The notes: generated by a model not told the origin, from the letters alone. DNA of 64,000 nucleotides from Gautieria morchelliformis (GCA_015179125.1 WHVA01000154.1:158076-222075); one strand, 5' to 3'. Positions 32,910 through 44,761 are shown, counted from the first letter of the stretch. Translations and numbers: made by a program.

Positions 32910-34556
32910 ACAATAGAACGCCAACAAATCATTGACTGCGATGTCGGAAATACTAGCTAAGTGTTCATCTGACCACTATAACATCCTTGCCATCCAAGAA
33001 CTGCACATTGACTTCCTAGGCAACGCCAGAGCCACCCCTAGCTGGTACTCGGTATATCCGGAGACCCACTTTTGAGACAAAGAGAAGTGGACAAGATCGA
33101 TGATACTTGTAAGCAAGAAAATCACAACGGGCGGGTGGAAAGCGGTGGAAATAGGGACGCTGGACGTCACAGCAATAAAAATCAAAATGAACATGGGTGG
33201 CATGCTTGTTATAAACATCTATGCCGACTGCACACAATCTAACAGTATAAGAGCCGTACAGGAATACATACAGAAAGGTGCAGCGGAAGAAAGAGCACAC
33301 GGACTGGAAGTAGCAGGCATGGTATGGCTGGGTGATTTTAACAGGCACCATCCGATGTGGGACGACCTGCGGAACTTGCACCTGTTCACCAGAGCCAACC
33401 TAGACCGGGTGCAGGTACTGTTAGATGTGATTGCAGACCACGACTTGCACATGGCGCTGCCAAAGGACACGCCCACACTCAAAGCAATGGCGACTGGAAA
33501 TTACACCCGCACAGATAACGTGTTCATCTCCTCTTCACTGATAGAGAGCTTAGTCAGCTGTAAAGCAGTACCAGAATATCTACCCCCCAAGAGCGATCAC
33601 TTCCCAGTCGACACCATGCTCGATGTTACCGTCATGGCAAGCCCCCAAGCATCTAAACTGAACTACAGACAAGTCGACTGGAAGGAATACAGTAAGCAGC
33701 ATGGAACGAGGCTCGGGGAAGCAATCCATGAACCAATCCCAACTACCCCACAACAATTCCACCACCTCCTGCACGTGCTAACAGAGACCATAATGGCCAC
33801 CACTGAAGAACTGGTACCAAAAAGCAACCCGTCACCCTACGCGAAGTGCTGGTGGTCATTACAGCTAACACGCACCAGAGCTGAAACCAGACGGCTGGGC
33901 AGGAGAGCCTATGCAAGGCGCAACAACCCGGCTGACGCAGCACATGAGGTGTACAGGACTGCAAGAAACAAGTATGCGGAAGCCATCAAGAAATCAAAAA
34001 AAGATCACTGGAATGACTTCCTCAATGGCATAGACCAGAGAACAATCTGGACAGCACACAGGTACGCCTCAGCGGAGGCATCTGATGGGGGGCAGGTGCA
34101 CATCCTGACACTGACAATGGTGCAACCAAATGGGACGCGGCTGATCACAGAGACAAACGATCAGAAAGCCGACCTACTTTTCAACACATTCTTCCCAAAG
34201 CCGAGCGCCAACCCCGAGAGCATTCCACCAGATTACGAGTACCCAACCCCAGCTTTCAAGTATGAACCAATATCCGACGCACAGATACGCAGGGCCGTGA
34301 ACAAACTCAACCTGTTCAAAGCCCTGGGGGAGAATGGTATCCCAAACGTACTCATTATACAGTGTATTGACAGGATTATGCCATACATAGGACCTCTCTA
34401 CCGAGCCATATTCGAGCTCAGGACCTACCCAGTCGAGTGGAGGGACTCGATCATGAGAGTCCTCCGCAAACCAGGTAAAGCCGACTATACGGTGCCTGGT
34501 GCATATAGGCCTATAGCGCTGCTGGATACAATAGGCAAGGTGCCACCCCCTGTTGT
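32910..34556 (+). pseudogene. LINE APE endonuclease and RT N-terminus (inverted segment)
   Basis: Endonuclease motifs: ILAIQELHIDFLGNARATP, VINIYADC, MVWLGDFNRHHPMWDD and PKSDHFPV. The RT N-terminal region follows (IRRAVNKLNLFKALGENGIP, YRPIALLDTIGKV). The long open frame starts at 33100, but homology extends upstream through stop codons near 32910 and 33074. The frame leaves LINE homology at 34556, the inversion breakpoint. It is oriented opposite to the rest of the LINE. Confidence 0.85.
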
Positions 34557-34607
34557 TCCCACGTCCACAGGCTCTCGTTTGGGAAGAACCTATGTGTGTG
34601 CTTGGGG

Positions 34608-36529
34608 TCACTTTTTTCCGCCGCCATGCATGCTGCCCTGAAGATCAGGCACGTTCTGTCCCATGAGGCGTGCCCATTCATTCACATTGCAGTTTGCGCA
34701 CTTGAATTTCTGTGGGTCGATCTCTTCACACTCTGCCATCCTATGCTCCATCCCACACGTCCCGCACGTCTCCTGGCTGTTGCACTCCGCTGCTATGTGC
34801 CTTGCGTTGTACCTTTGGCACTTCAAGCAGCGGTGTGGCTCTCTCTTCATCCTTCTAGCCCACATTCTCTTGCCGGCAATGATTAGTCCATCCCTAATGC
34901 TTTGGTTCGCAGCCTCGGCGGTCGCAAACTTTGCGATAATGTGGGCTGACTTCTGACCCGGTGTCCTTCTGTGTATGGGCTTTATCCATCGGGTCGAAAG
35001 CAGGGATCCAGCAGGTAGTTTTGAATCTCACTCTATTTTCCTCATTTCTGCAAGTGCGTCAGGCGTGTGCCCCAAAGGCACATATTCTACTATGGAGGAT
35101 GTTTATAAATGTCATATATATGTATATATGGCTTAGCTCATCTATATTTCATAAAATATATCAAAATTGAGGCAGTTGCCAGCACCTGTAAGGCATGCAT
35201 AATCCTAGCCCCAAAGTTCTTTCTCACAGTCTGCTGCTCCCCCAGGAAAGGGTGTATACCCCATTCTCTAAACATCAATAGTTACATATCTTTGTACTAT
35301 ACATGCATATTATTTTAAAAATACCTTCTAATCAGATCTCTCAACCATATATAATAATATAGTACAGGTATTGTCCATACTTGCTTCTATATTCTGTGAT
35401 TGTACATCTAACATGTTTCATGTATACTTTTAATACACAGTCATCCACATCCTCTCTGAAATTGCTCTGTTATATCAATACACACCATGCTTTAGCACAT
35501 ACAACCATATTTTTACAATATCAGAACATTCAAAAAAATTTAGGATGTCCACAATATACAAGTTGCTCAAAATGATGGATTATGAATTTGGTTAGGGTTG
35601 ATATTTTAAAAGATATCTAATATATCCTAGAAGAATATACATTGTTGTCAATGTGAACATCCTCCTATCACCGCTAGAGCCCTGTCTTTTATTGTGGCCA
35701 TGCCGCTGAACTTGCTGAGAAAGCCCTTCTTGTTTTGTTGGATCCACTTTGCTGCCTCCTCTGTGTCTAGGTCAAACACGAGCCCGCCATTCGCTAGCTT
35801 TTTGGCCCCGATGAAGGCTATGTCGGTTGAGTCGTGACTCTCTTCTAGGTTAGCGACGGCTTCGTTCGCTTTGGCTACCAACTCTCGCTCCGTGAGATCG
35901 CTGAGTGTGTCCTGTTCCCCTTGCGGGTCTATGTCTATCAGTATCTGCCTCACTCTCACTTTTGCTTTTGCTAGGTTATTGGGATGTGACAGAGGTACAT
36001 TACCCTTGAGCGCGGCCGCATATGTCGCGTTCCCTAGCCCGCTTCCTGTTTCCTGCTCCCTCATTCTTCCCATGTTATTCAGATGTTCCACTAGGTTGCT
36101 AGCATCTCCTGCTGTCTCCTTCACAATCTCCGTTGCCGTCTTGGCGTCATCTATCGCCATCTCCACCTTGCTGAGAATGGCCTCCAGGCTTCGCTCGACA
36201 TGCTGCTTCACCACTACCCCCACCACCTTCACCACTTCCTCCAGCATGAGTATTGCTACTGCCCTGGCCTCTTCCTGTAAGGTTTTCCCACTCGCGTTGT
36301 GTGCTAGGGACAGCAGAGCGTAACTGAGCTGCTCCGTCGATAGAGGGTCGTCCTTTGCGAGGTATCCATATCTATCAAGGTATTGCCTCGCTTGTTCTCT
36401 GGTTCGCACTGACACGTTCGGCTCTGCTAGTAATTCAGTTCTGGTCTTACTGCCGGGCTGCTGTGTGTTGCTCGCTCTTGTGCGGCCCTGTGATGTGGCC
36501 GGCACTTGGGGTTCGACGCTTGGTGGCAT
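34608..36529 (-). pseudogene. LINE ORF1 (gag-like), interrupted by a MITE
   Basis: The N-terminal part, 36529-35669, has the helical region LEEVVKVVGVVVKQHVERSL and a domain ending FSGMATIKDRALAVI. After removal of the insertion at 35094-35665 and one ATA duplication, the frame continues VEYVPLGHTPDALAEMRKIE, a stop near 35023, WIKPIHRRTPGQKSAHI and three Cys/His knuckles (CLKCQRYNARHIAAEC, CGTCGMEHRMAEC, CANCNVNEW). Zinc knuckles of this kind are typical of Tad-like ORF1. It lies just beyond the inverted LINE segment and could be that LINE's 5' part or a different copy. Confidence 0.82.
35094..35665. mobile_element. AT-rich 572-bp MITE inside LINE ORF1
   Basis: 10-bp terminal inverted repeats GGAGGATGTT...AACATCCTCC. 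The target duplication TAT is at 35091-35093 and 35666-35668. Excision of the element plus one TAT restores the ORF1 frame (AVIVEYVPL). There is no coding capacity. The superfamily is unclear because a 3-bp TAT/ATA duplication fits none of the usual classes exactly. Confidence 0.8.
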
Positions 36530-36679
36530 CGATTTTTGGGTCGCTTCTTTTTGTAGGAGCTGGATGTAATCGCTGACTGTTGTCAGCGATACACCGATTG
36601 GGTGTGTATATAGTGTGTTTGGCAGGAAAATGAGATTTTGGCGTTTTGGGTGTAGTGGCAGGCATGAGAAAGTCCATTT

Positions 36680-37838
36680 ACAGGTTAATTGGTCTTTTCT
36701 TATATATGTTTTTTCCGTTCTATATTTAGTTCGGTCGGAGTCTGTAAGGGGTCGGCGTTAGTAACATAGTCTACTAGTAGCGCCGGTGGCGCTGCGTAAA
36801 TATGGCCGAATTACAAGCCGGAATCGGCCGTTCCTGATGTACTCTCCCTGATCTCATGTATTACATGCCTGAAGTGTATCTCTTAGCTCAGCAGCCTCAG
36901 CGGTGGTACATATGCTCATGTGGACTTCTATAGCCATGCCCGAACCTACGTGGGCTACAGTAAACTACGTTATGCCACGTGCTGGTAGGCGCGGCTAGCA
37001 GCATTTCGGATTTTTCTTGATGATCAGAAACGCAAGCATATTCTTGTCAGACCTATTTGGTTATCCGTGTACCTCACGTACTTTTTTGCCAAGTACCTAC
37101 GTAAGCGCAGTGGGAGGTGGGATATCTCAGACCACAATTACCAAGCCTTAAAACGCGCTGAGCCAACATTTTGATTTTTAGTAGGACTCGTCGTGGACGC
37201 ACGTTGCTTAAGAGCGCTTGATGTGGATCTGATTTCGGGCGCTCAGACTTACTTCGAAGCCAATTACGGGCGGTATAGACCTTGAGCCGAGTGTTACGCG
37301 CGGAGCCGAGTATAGCCGAGCTGTAAGATGAGCATACGACGATGCTGCCTGCATGCGTATGGTGATGATCAGAGTCTTTTGTGGTACTGCTCAAGCAGGT
37401 AGTTGCCTTGTACCTGGATTAGTAAAGGCACCACTACCTTTCTCTTTGGGGTTCAACGGTGTATATCGGGTTATATTACAGGGTGCAAACCCCGTTTGGC
37501 TGAGTGTGACCAGTCACACCGCCGCCTCGCTCGCCTTGGTTTGCTTGGAATCTTCATGTTAGCGTTGGCGTAGAATACGCCGACGACTCCTCCCTCTGAA
37601 TATGGGCCGCGGCATGGACCTATGTCCACTCCATGTCCATCTCAGGTCTTGGCCGTGTCCGGTCCCTTTTCCTTGTTAGCCGGTGCCGTCGCGCCACGCC
37701 TCGCCCCTTCTGACTGACGAGGTTCCATCCCACTCTTCGGCTCTGCCTAGTAAGTATATAAGATAAGGGACGTCACCGTCCAATGACGTTGGACCTCCAA
37801 AGCTTGCCTCTTGCCCCCCGCTTTTTCTCTCCGCAGCA
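36680..37838. promoter_or_regulatory. Intergenic region upstream of the adenylating enzyme, with TATA box
   Basis: No gene is seen. TATATAAG lies at 37756-37763, about 76 bp before the ATG. The proximal 450 bp (from about 37385) also exist, inverted, upstream of the truncated copy near 57500-57960, including the tgctcaagcaggtagt motif. Confidence 0.6.
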
Positions 37839-40226
37839 ATGCCCTCCACATTCGTTCACTTTGAGGCTCTACGTGCTCGCATGGCATCCCATCCTGACAC
37901 CCCCATCTTTAAGCTCCCCAAGCCGGGCGCACACGGCCGCGAATGGGTAAATGTCTCCTATAAAGACTTCCATGCAGACATTGAGCGCATGGCAAAATAC
38001 TGGCTCGCAAAACTCGCCTCGCAGGGTCTTCCACCCCGATCTGTCGTCGGTATATGGCGAGTTAACGTGGTGTTTTTTATCTCGAAAGTCGGCTTACGCT
38101 TTGCGCTCAGGCTGCGTGGTTTCACCTACTCCGATGTCATCACCACTTTCGCTATCAGTCGCGCCGGTTTTGTTCCCCAAATGTTTGGCTTCGAGCTCCC
38201 CAACACCCGCATCGTCTACGAGCTCCTCGTCAAGGGCGCCGGCAAGGCCATCGTCCACGACCCCGCCAAGACCACACTGCTCCGCGAGTTCGGCACCACA
38301 CTCCCTTGTTACGCCGCCCCGGACTACACCACCATCAGCCACGCCGACATCGCCTTCCCCCTGCCGGACCTGCCCCCCGCCAGCCCCGAGGACTATGTGT
38401 TCATCTACCACAGCAGCGGCTCTGTTTCCGGCATGCCCAAGGTCATCCCGAAGACGAACCAGTGGCTTGCGACTATCGAGCACAAGTCGCGCGAAGCGTT
38501 CTGTCTCGGGGACTTCGACGGCCAAGACGTTTTCGTGTGGACGTGCGTATCCTTTCCATGCCTATTCATTCTCCTGTTGACGCTCTCCAAGTGAATCCTT
38601 CTCCCACTCCATGGAGATCTGTCGTAAATGTCTCCCTTCCCCTCTTGCGCCACTACTCACCTTGTTCCTAGTCTTTCAGCTCATCCTCCACCGCGCGGGG
38701 TGCCTCGTCCAGCCCACACGCATCGACTTCGACTCGCCCGAACTCGCAACTATGATCCGCATCACAGGCGTCAACCGCATCATCCAGTTCACGGGTGTCC
38801 TGCGCCGGCACCTCGAAGACGCGCGTGGAGGCGCCATCGAGCCGGGCCTGCTTGCGCTCCTCAAGCAGGCGCGACAGGTTACGTACGCAGGCATGCCGCT
38901 CGCCACCGAGCTCGAGGATTGGGCGGTCGCCCAGGGTATTCCCATGACGGTAAATAAATAGCCCTTCTCATTCCACAGTATATCGATTTACCTTTTACTC
39001 AGAACAATTTCGGCTGCACTGAATGCGGTAAGCCCTCCGGCCTGAACTTCCCACCCCACTTCCCCCGCTCACCATTCCCCCAGGCCAGCTCCTCACATCT
39101 GACATCGGCGACCGCCGCCTCCGCATGCTCCCCAACATCTCCTACAAAATGGTCCCCGTCGGCCCCACGCCCATCTCCATCGACGGCGCCGACTACGAAT
39201 ACGGCCGTCTCCTCGAGCTGTGGATCCTCCCCGACTCGCCCGACCTCCCCATCCCCGCCCTCCGCACGCCCGACGGCGGCTGGCGCAGCGGCGACCTCTT
39301 CGAGGAGCCCGAGCCTGGTACTGGGAAGTATCTCTTCCGCGGCCGCGACGACGACTGGATCAAGAGCCAGTGGTGCGAGCGTCTCGATACCAAGTGAGTG
39401 AATCGGCGACGTTTTTTCCTTTGTTCTTTGTCCTTGGAGTTCTGCTTTGATTGAGTGACTGACGTTATGCTTTATGCGTTATGCGTGTGCGTGGTGCGTT
39501 GTGCGTGTGCTGCAGGGCGATCGAGGACAACGTGTACACGACGTGCGCAGATATCGTCACCAACTGCGTCGTCGTGGGCAACGGCCGCCCGTTCCCCGCG
39601 CTCTTCGTCGAGCCCCGTGTGCCCATGCCCGCCGCCGCCGCCACGCCCTCTGCGGAGCTGGAGCTGAAACGCGAGATCATTAGGCGCACGAGCGATTTCC
39701 ACTCACTAAGGTATGTGTATGCGTATGCTCTTGCGCTTATCGCAGGTTTCCCCTTGTGTGCAGGGTGTTCATAGAATGCATTGTGCATTATGCTGCCTAG
39801 GTATCTCCACGAGCGCATCCAAGACGTGCGCATGATCAAAATCGTGCCCGCGAAGGCACTCCCGCGCACCGCCGCCAAGGGCAATATCAGGTTCGTCTGT
39901 CATCCGTCATCGCATACAAACGCGCCTCACGCCGCCCGCTCCCGCCCTTGTGACTTTCTGACTTGTCTACTTTCTGGCGTGTTCTTGTTTGTTATCGGTC
40001 CGCCCCCGCCCTTGCCCCCCGCAGACGCCGCGCCGTCGAGCACGACTTCGCGCGCGACCTGGAGGCGATGTACGCCTCCTTCCCGCATGAAGAAGTCTAT
40101 GCCGGCGTGCTCAGCGCGCCCGCGCCCAAAGGCACAGGTAAGGACGTGAGTAGTAGTAGTAGTACTAGTAGTGAGCGCGGCCCCGCCCAGACTCTGGTCC
40201 AGGTAGGGGCTGCTTCTGTATCGTGA
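37839..40226 (+). CDS. Adenylate-forming enzyme (AMP-binding, NRPS-like), 593 aa
   Basis: Nine exons join in one frame: 37839-38056, 38111-38542, 38592-38623, 38672-38949, 39003-39027, 39084-39393, 39516-39710, 39801-39890, 40025-40226. ANL-superfamily motifs are clear: phosphate loop IYHSSGSVSGMPKVIPK, NNFGCTEC (A5-like), GGWRSGDLF (A7), YLFRGRDDDWIKSQ (A8) and LPRTAAKGNIRR with the C-terminal catalytic Lys (A10). It activates a carboxylic acid as an acyl-AMP; the substrate cannot be read off. No carrier, thioesterase or reductase domain is attached. Intron 1 has a GC donor (TG/GCGAGT), conserved in the truncated copy. Exon 5 is only 25 nt. It faces the SDR reductase tail to tail. Confidence 0.9.
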
Positions 40227-42199
40227 CTTTTCTCTCTTCTTCTTGCTTGCATCGCTTTCACTATGTATTGAAATTGGCACATATTATGAGCTTTTCACGG
40301 GAGGCATAGAAACAATTTTCTGGTCTGATAAATATTTTCCCAAAAGATTTTAGTGTTTTTTTTTTTACATAAAAGTTTCTATCCCAAAGAAAGGGTGACA
40401 AAATTGTAAAAAGAAAAAGGTGCAAAAAAGCGGTAAGAAGAAGCATTTTCTTACAGTTTTTTGCACAATTTTTTTTTTTTTTTTTCAATTTATCACACCT
40501 TGGGATTGAGAAACTTTTAAATTTTATAATTTACTTATGATTTCTGTATATAGGAAATCATAGTTAATCTGTCAGATTCTGGAGGGACTTTCCTGACAAT
40601 TTCCTGGGTCATATGTTTACAATTTTTATACAATTTCCTGAACATTGGAAACTCATGTGAAACATTGAATTTCACCTAAATTTCCTATCTTAGGAAACTC
40701 TCAAGAAACGTGGAATTTCCCTAATATTTTTCAAGGGGTTTCCTGACTTGAGAAATTTTCCCATGTGTGATGAATCCTGGTTGTTGCCATGCCAAACTGG
40801 ACAGTCTGAAGAAGGTGTTAGAACCCAAGATGCAAATGCTGAGACAGTAAAGGTGCTTTTATTGTGTTCTAAAGCAGCATTTATAAGTAACTTAAGAACT
40901 GAAAATCAGCAATCTAAGCTTATCAAGAGGAAGTGTCAAAAATGCACTCCCTGGTTACTTATGATCCACAGCTTGGCCACTGAAAAATTGGTGTAATGTA
41001 CTTAGTTACATTAAGTGCCCCAAGTTACTGCAGTGTCAAATCTCACAGCACAATTGGGCAGTGTGATGATTCACAGCGTACCTGAACACAAGTTTATCCT
41101 CGCCAACAGTGAAAAGACATTTTTTCAGACCGGATTTGATGGATAGAATGGAATGGTTTGGATCTATGTTATTCCTCAACCAGTGCAAAGCTGCCTCTTG
41201 AATCCAGATAGTGAAGGGTGTGCTGCTTATTTGGTATTCTGCACCTATTCATGCGACTCGAAAACAGCTCAAAGCATGTGGGATACATGAGCATGGCTGG
41301 TATATGCACACTGTGGGAAGGGAACCCATTGAAAACATGTGGGGTAATCCATCAGGTTTCCATTCTCAGTGGTTCATGTACCGAAATGGAACCCACTGAA
41401 CAACTCATGAAAAAAAAAAAAAAAACCAACTTGAAACAGTCTCACGGATATATTACAGTAAGGGTGCACTCTTCCTGCAGTGCAATGTTCAGGTGCAGCC
41501 GGCTGTTATGAAGTCTCCTGTATTGTTTCCGTTAATCATCTTTTACAATGTTCGATTGCTTACTCTAGTTGGCTGGTTGGATTTGTTATAAAATACATTT
41601 CAACTGGTTTCACAATCACCAAATCCCTCCTACCATCTCTATGAACCACATATATGTACCTTTCAACTGCATACATGCACTCACCAGCCCACAAACACAT
41701 ACATATGTTTCCAGATCACTATAGACCAATCTTGACATGCATACACATACACCCTCCGTCAAATCACTGATCCAAGGAGCTGTATGATGGCTTGTCCATC
41801 ATACATAGAACTTTTCTTTCTTTCCATTTCCACTCACATATTTCACTTCTGATATTGAATCACACACTCCTACTACATTTTTCATCATACAACTGATCAG
41901 ATATCGAGTTACCTTAGCATCTGGCACTTATACCACCAGACTCTAAATCACACACAATCTGGAGCAGCTACCCCTGTAGCAACTCAATTCCTAACTAGAT
42001 AAATAGTCAGCAATGTATGGTACAATTCCCCAGCAATTAGAACTCACTTGTCTTGAAGTTATCTGGTGTTCTGTGATGCATATACTCTGCGTATACTTGA
42101 TTTCTCTACTATTGACCTCTTGCTCGATTCGACTTCAACTTGAAGACTGAATATTACTCCTATTCGAATATACTTTTGATAACTCTTACTCTTTCACAA
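40227..42199. other. Intergenic, AT-rich repeat remnants
   Basis: No gene is seen. 40264-40745 is AT-rich and dense in degenerate tttcctga and ggaaattt motifs. 40853-41035 matches the right end of the CACTA element (see separate entry). A(16) and T(15) tracts occur near 41409 and 40471. Confidence 0.4.
40853..41035. repeat. CACTA right-end-like repeat
   Basis: Resembles 54450-54661: gtgcttttattgtgttcta, tataagtaactta, ggttactta and the end gttactgcagtg. Reverse-complemented it starts CACTGCAGTAACT, like the right terminus of the complete CACTA element. The opposite terminus was not found, so it is a remnant or a non-autonomous derivative. Confidence 0.65.
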
Positions 42200-43808
42200 G
42201 ATTCAGATTCCTCATAACTCATAACGCACTTCCAACTCGTAGTTTGCATGATCAGATCCACTCGGAACTCTCCGAGTCCTGGATGCTTGGACGATCAAAT
42301 GCATCCGACCCAATGGACAGAAACCCTAAAATTCGAAATATTCATCAGCAATTATTAATTACTCGTCCTCACTGTCTCGACTCGGCAACGTGAGTGCTGA
42401 ATTACAGTAATGTCGCCTTTATTTATTACACTCGAATACATGTTCTCACACTACTGTATCACGATATCAGTTCTCAGTAACCCAATCCCTTACCAAGGTC
42501 AACGACACTTTTCTCGAGACTGATCCATCCGCCGAGGAGCTCAGTAGACTCCGTAAATTCTAGCTCTTGCGCCCAGGGTTCACTTCCTTCGATATCCTTT
42601 GGAACTTGTGCTTTCGGGAAATGCTTGCGATATATCCCGTATACCTGGTTCCATTCAAATCGTTGGGCTACCGCCAAGTATCGTTTCCCCCCCATAGAGG
42701 GTGTCGTGAGGGCCAAGCAAAGTAGCCTGCCACAGTCACGAACATCAACAAACCACTCTGCCAGAACGTGAGTGGTGCTATACGGAGGAAGATGGACCTG
42801 ACTGAACTCACGGTTGGGGAAGTATTCGGCCCCGGTTGTGTCGTTTTTGAGGCCAGATGCCGCCGCTCCCGGTGTGAGAGCTAGTTCGCCATGCAGCATT
42901 GGTCCAATGGTGAGCCCCGGCAATACGGATACCAAATCAAATGAGGTCTGTCATGTGTACCGGTCAATTACGTGTGGAAATGATGACCGCCACAACCAGC
43001 ATACATCCTTGACAAACTCCCATGCCGCCCTCTCGGCTTTGACTTTCGCGACAGTGTAAGGGAAGAAGGGGAAGGCCCTTTTCAATATCGGATCGTGATC
43101 CACAGGTAAGTTGTTTTCGTATATCCTCAATGCCTCGTCGTTCCAGTCTTGAGTCGTGAGTGCTCTGTCTCTGTGCATCGGAGCTATCGCTATGGTCCAA
43201 ATTGTGGAGACAAAGACGACCCTCTTGATGGACGGGAATTTCTTGGCAGCTCGAAGCACGGCGAGCGCCGCTGAGACAGCATCGGGAATCAACTGGGGGT
43301 CAGATAAATCAGCCAGAGACAGCGCGCCATGGATTACGCTATCGACGTTTTCAAATGCCTTGGTCCATTGTTCTTCGGAACTTAGGTCGTCCACGACCAC
43401 GAATTCGAGACGCTTATTGAGTTCGTCAACAGGGATGCCCTGCTTTTCGTATGCCGCCTTGAGGGACTCGGCGCGTGCTAGGGATCTAACGGTCCCGCGA
43501 ACGCGGTGGCCAGCGCGGAGGGCATATAGCCCTGTGTAAGAAGCAATATAGCCTGACACTCCTGTAATGGCGATCAGTGAGTTTGGTGGTACTGCTGGCA
43601 TATCGTCCAAGTTATCAGCGTCTGGCTAGTAGTGGTTTCGACTGTTTTATGAGCAGCTCACCTGACTTATATACCAGGAGGTATATCTAGGATCAGTCAC
43701 TTGCATTTCATATAGGAAGTACCAGTCGATTACTCAGTAGGGAAGCACAGCGAAAGATGATAAGCATTTGTAACGGATTACAACTCGCCAGGAACTGTAC
43801 CCGCGTTG
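42200..43808 (-). repeat. 1.6-kb segmental duplication, copy 2 (SDR reductase locus)
   Basis: Inverted partner of 25660-27269, including the promoter with TATA box and about 270 bp of 3' flank. The copies differ by scattered substitutions and a few small indels. Confidence 0.85.
42474..43601 (-). CDS. Extended-SDR NAD(P)-dependent reductase, intact copy, 338 aa
   Basis: Exons 43601-43005, 42947-42812 and 42757-42474 with introns of 57 and 54 nt. Rossmann motif ITGVSGYIASYTG near residue 14, an Arg-rich cofactor segment RGTVRS, catalytic Ser in VVFVSTIWT and PYTVAKVKAE giving YxxxK. This set is typical of cinnamyl-alcohol/dihydroflavonol-type or aldehyde/ketoreductase enzymes, which reduce carbonyls with NADPH. 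The length fits. The ATG at 43601 lies about 60 bp below a TATA box. The intact G7 run near 42688 marks the difference from copy 1. It is convergent with the adenylating enzyme, so the two could act in one pathway; that is inference. Confidence 0.88.
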
Positions 43809-44497
43809 CTCCCATGTCAACCCAGCGATTGTTAGACAGAAGTTGAAGCTTTGCAGAAGAAAACCTACGACCTCCAGATGTACTAATACATAGGTGGCAA
43901 AAAGAGTCAAAGCTGCTTCGATCGGCAAGCCGGATCCGATATTGATCACGAGTGGGTCCGAGTAAGGATGACCATTTAGGTAAGTAAAAAGTTCACATAA
44001 GTCATAGATGGACGGCCTCAGGTTTTCAGATTCTTCCGCAACTGACCTGTCTGGCAAAGACTCCATCTGCCAGTAGTGATTACTGTAATTCTCCTTTGCT
44101 GGCCCCAGGCTCTTACACAAATTAAAGCTAATCGCAAACAAAGCCGCCCATGGGCCATGACTTACTTAGTCTTCTAATTTATTACTGTATCGGTAGCGGC
44201 GCTTTAGCGCCAGTCCCTGACTATCCTCATATGTGTTGATGCTCCATGTGAAAAGTCTTAATGTATGTTTGCACCGTAGCAGAGATTTATATGGCCAGCA
44301 GTTCGTTACATGTCATATAGTCCTCTGCAAATACCTGCGGGTTGTTCAAACCCATCGCCCCGCAGTTGAATCCGGCGTAGCACTTAAAACGGACATGGAA
44401 GAATGTATGTATTAAAGTAGATGAACATTGCACCGTCGGACGATTTTTTATTTCGAAGTATGCGCGTTCTGTCGATTCTGAGACGCGCAGTGTCCTC
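43809..44497. other. No recognised gene
   Basis: A 135-aa minus-strand frame (44141-43734) partly overlaps the duplicated segment and has no known motif, so it is not accepted as a gene. Confidence 0.35.
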
Positions 44498-44761
44498 TTA
44501 ATTTAATTTTTTTTCGGGGGGGGCCCTTTTTTCACTGGATTCCGTAAGAGGCCGCTTATGTTTTGCGACACATTTCCCACCTCGAGGAGCTGGTGTCGGT
44601 GTCTGCGGGGTGAGCGAAGACTCTGAAGGGCTCGAAGCAGGTGGTAGACGGGGACTCGTAGACTCGCTAGTGGTTCCAGGAGATGCCGGGATGGTCGTCA
44701 TTGCTTTCATTCCATCTTGTACAGTGGGGGGTGAAACATCAGATGCAGAGTCGTACTGCAT
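44498..44761 (-). CDS. Unknown Ser/Pro/Thr-rich ORF, 87 aa
   Basis: Frame starts MQYDSASDVSPPTVQ, is rich in S, P and T, and ends with a basic tail (KHKRPLTESSEKRAPPEKK). It could be the last exon of a larger gene or a chance frame. The family is unknown. Confidence 0.3.
   Translation of the reverse strand: MQYDSASDVSPPTVQDGMKAMTTIPASPGTTSESTSPRLPPASSPSESSLTPQTPTPAPRGGKCVAKHKRPLTESSEKRAPPEKKLN

Larger units (their letters stand above)
28579..34543 (-). mobile_element. Tad1-like LINE, 3' part plus inverted 5' segment
   Basis: A 20-nt T tract (28579-28598), read on the minus strand, is the poly(A) tail. Going 5' on the minus strand come the 3' region, a CCHC-type zf-RVT motif, RNase H and RT to about 32305. 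Sequence from about 32310 to 34543 is the same kind of element on the plus strand: ORF1/ORF2 junction, APE endonuclease and the RT N-terminus. RNase H together with the APE endonuclease points to the fungal Tad1 clade. About 60-70 RT residues between IGKV (34552) and MLYLDIKGAF (32301) are missing. Stops and frameshifts make it dead. Confidence 0.82.

Noticed and set aside
38094..38671. Long frames on both strands inside the adenylating gene
   Set aside because: Shadows of a GC-rich coding region; motifs appear only in the spliced plus-strand frame.
40259..41035. Possible non-autonomous CACTA element starting CACTA at 40259 and ending CAGTG at 41035
   Set aside because: The two ends do not match each other and no target duplication is present; only the right end resembles the CACTA element.
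43734..44141. 135-aa minus-strand ORF
   Set aside because: It overlaps the end of the SDR duplication, has no motif, and its duplicated part is not coding in the other copy.
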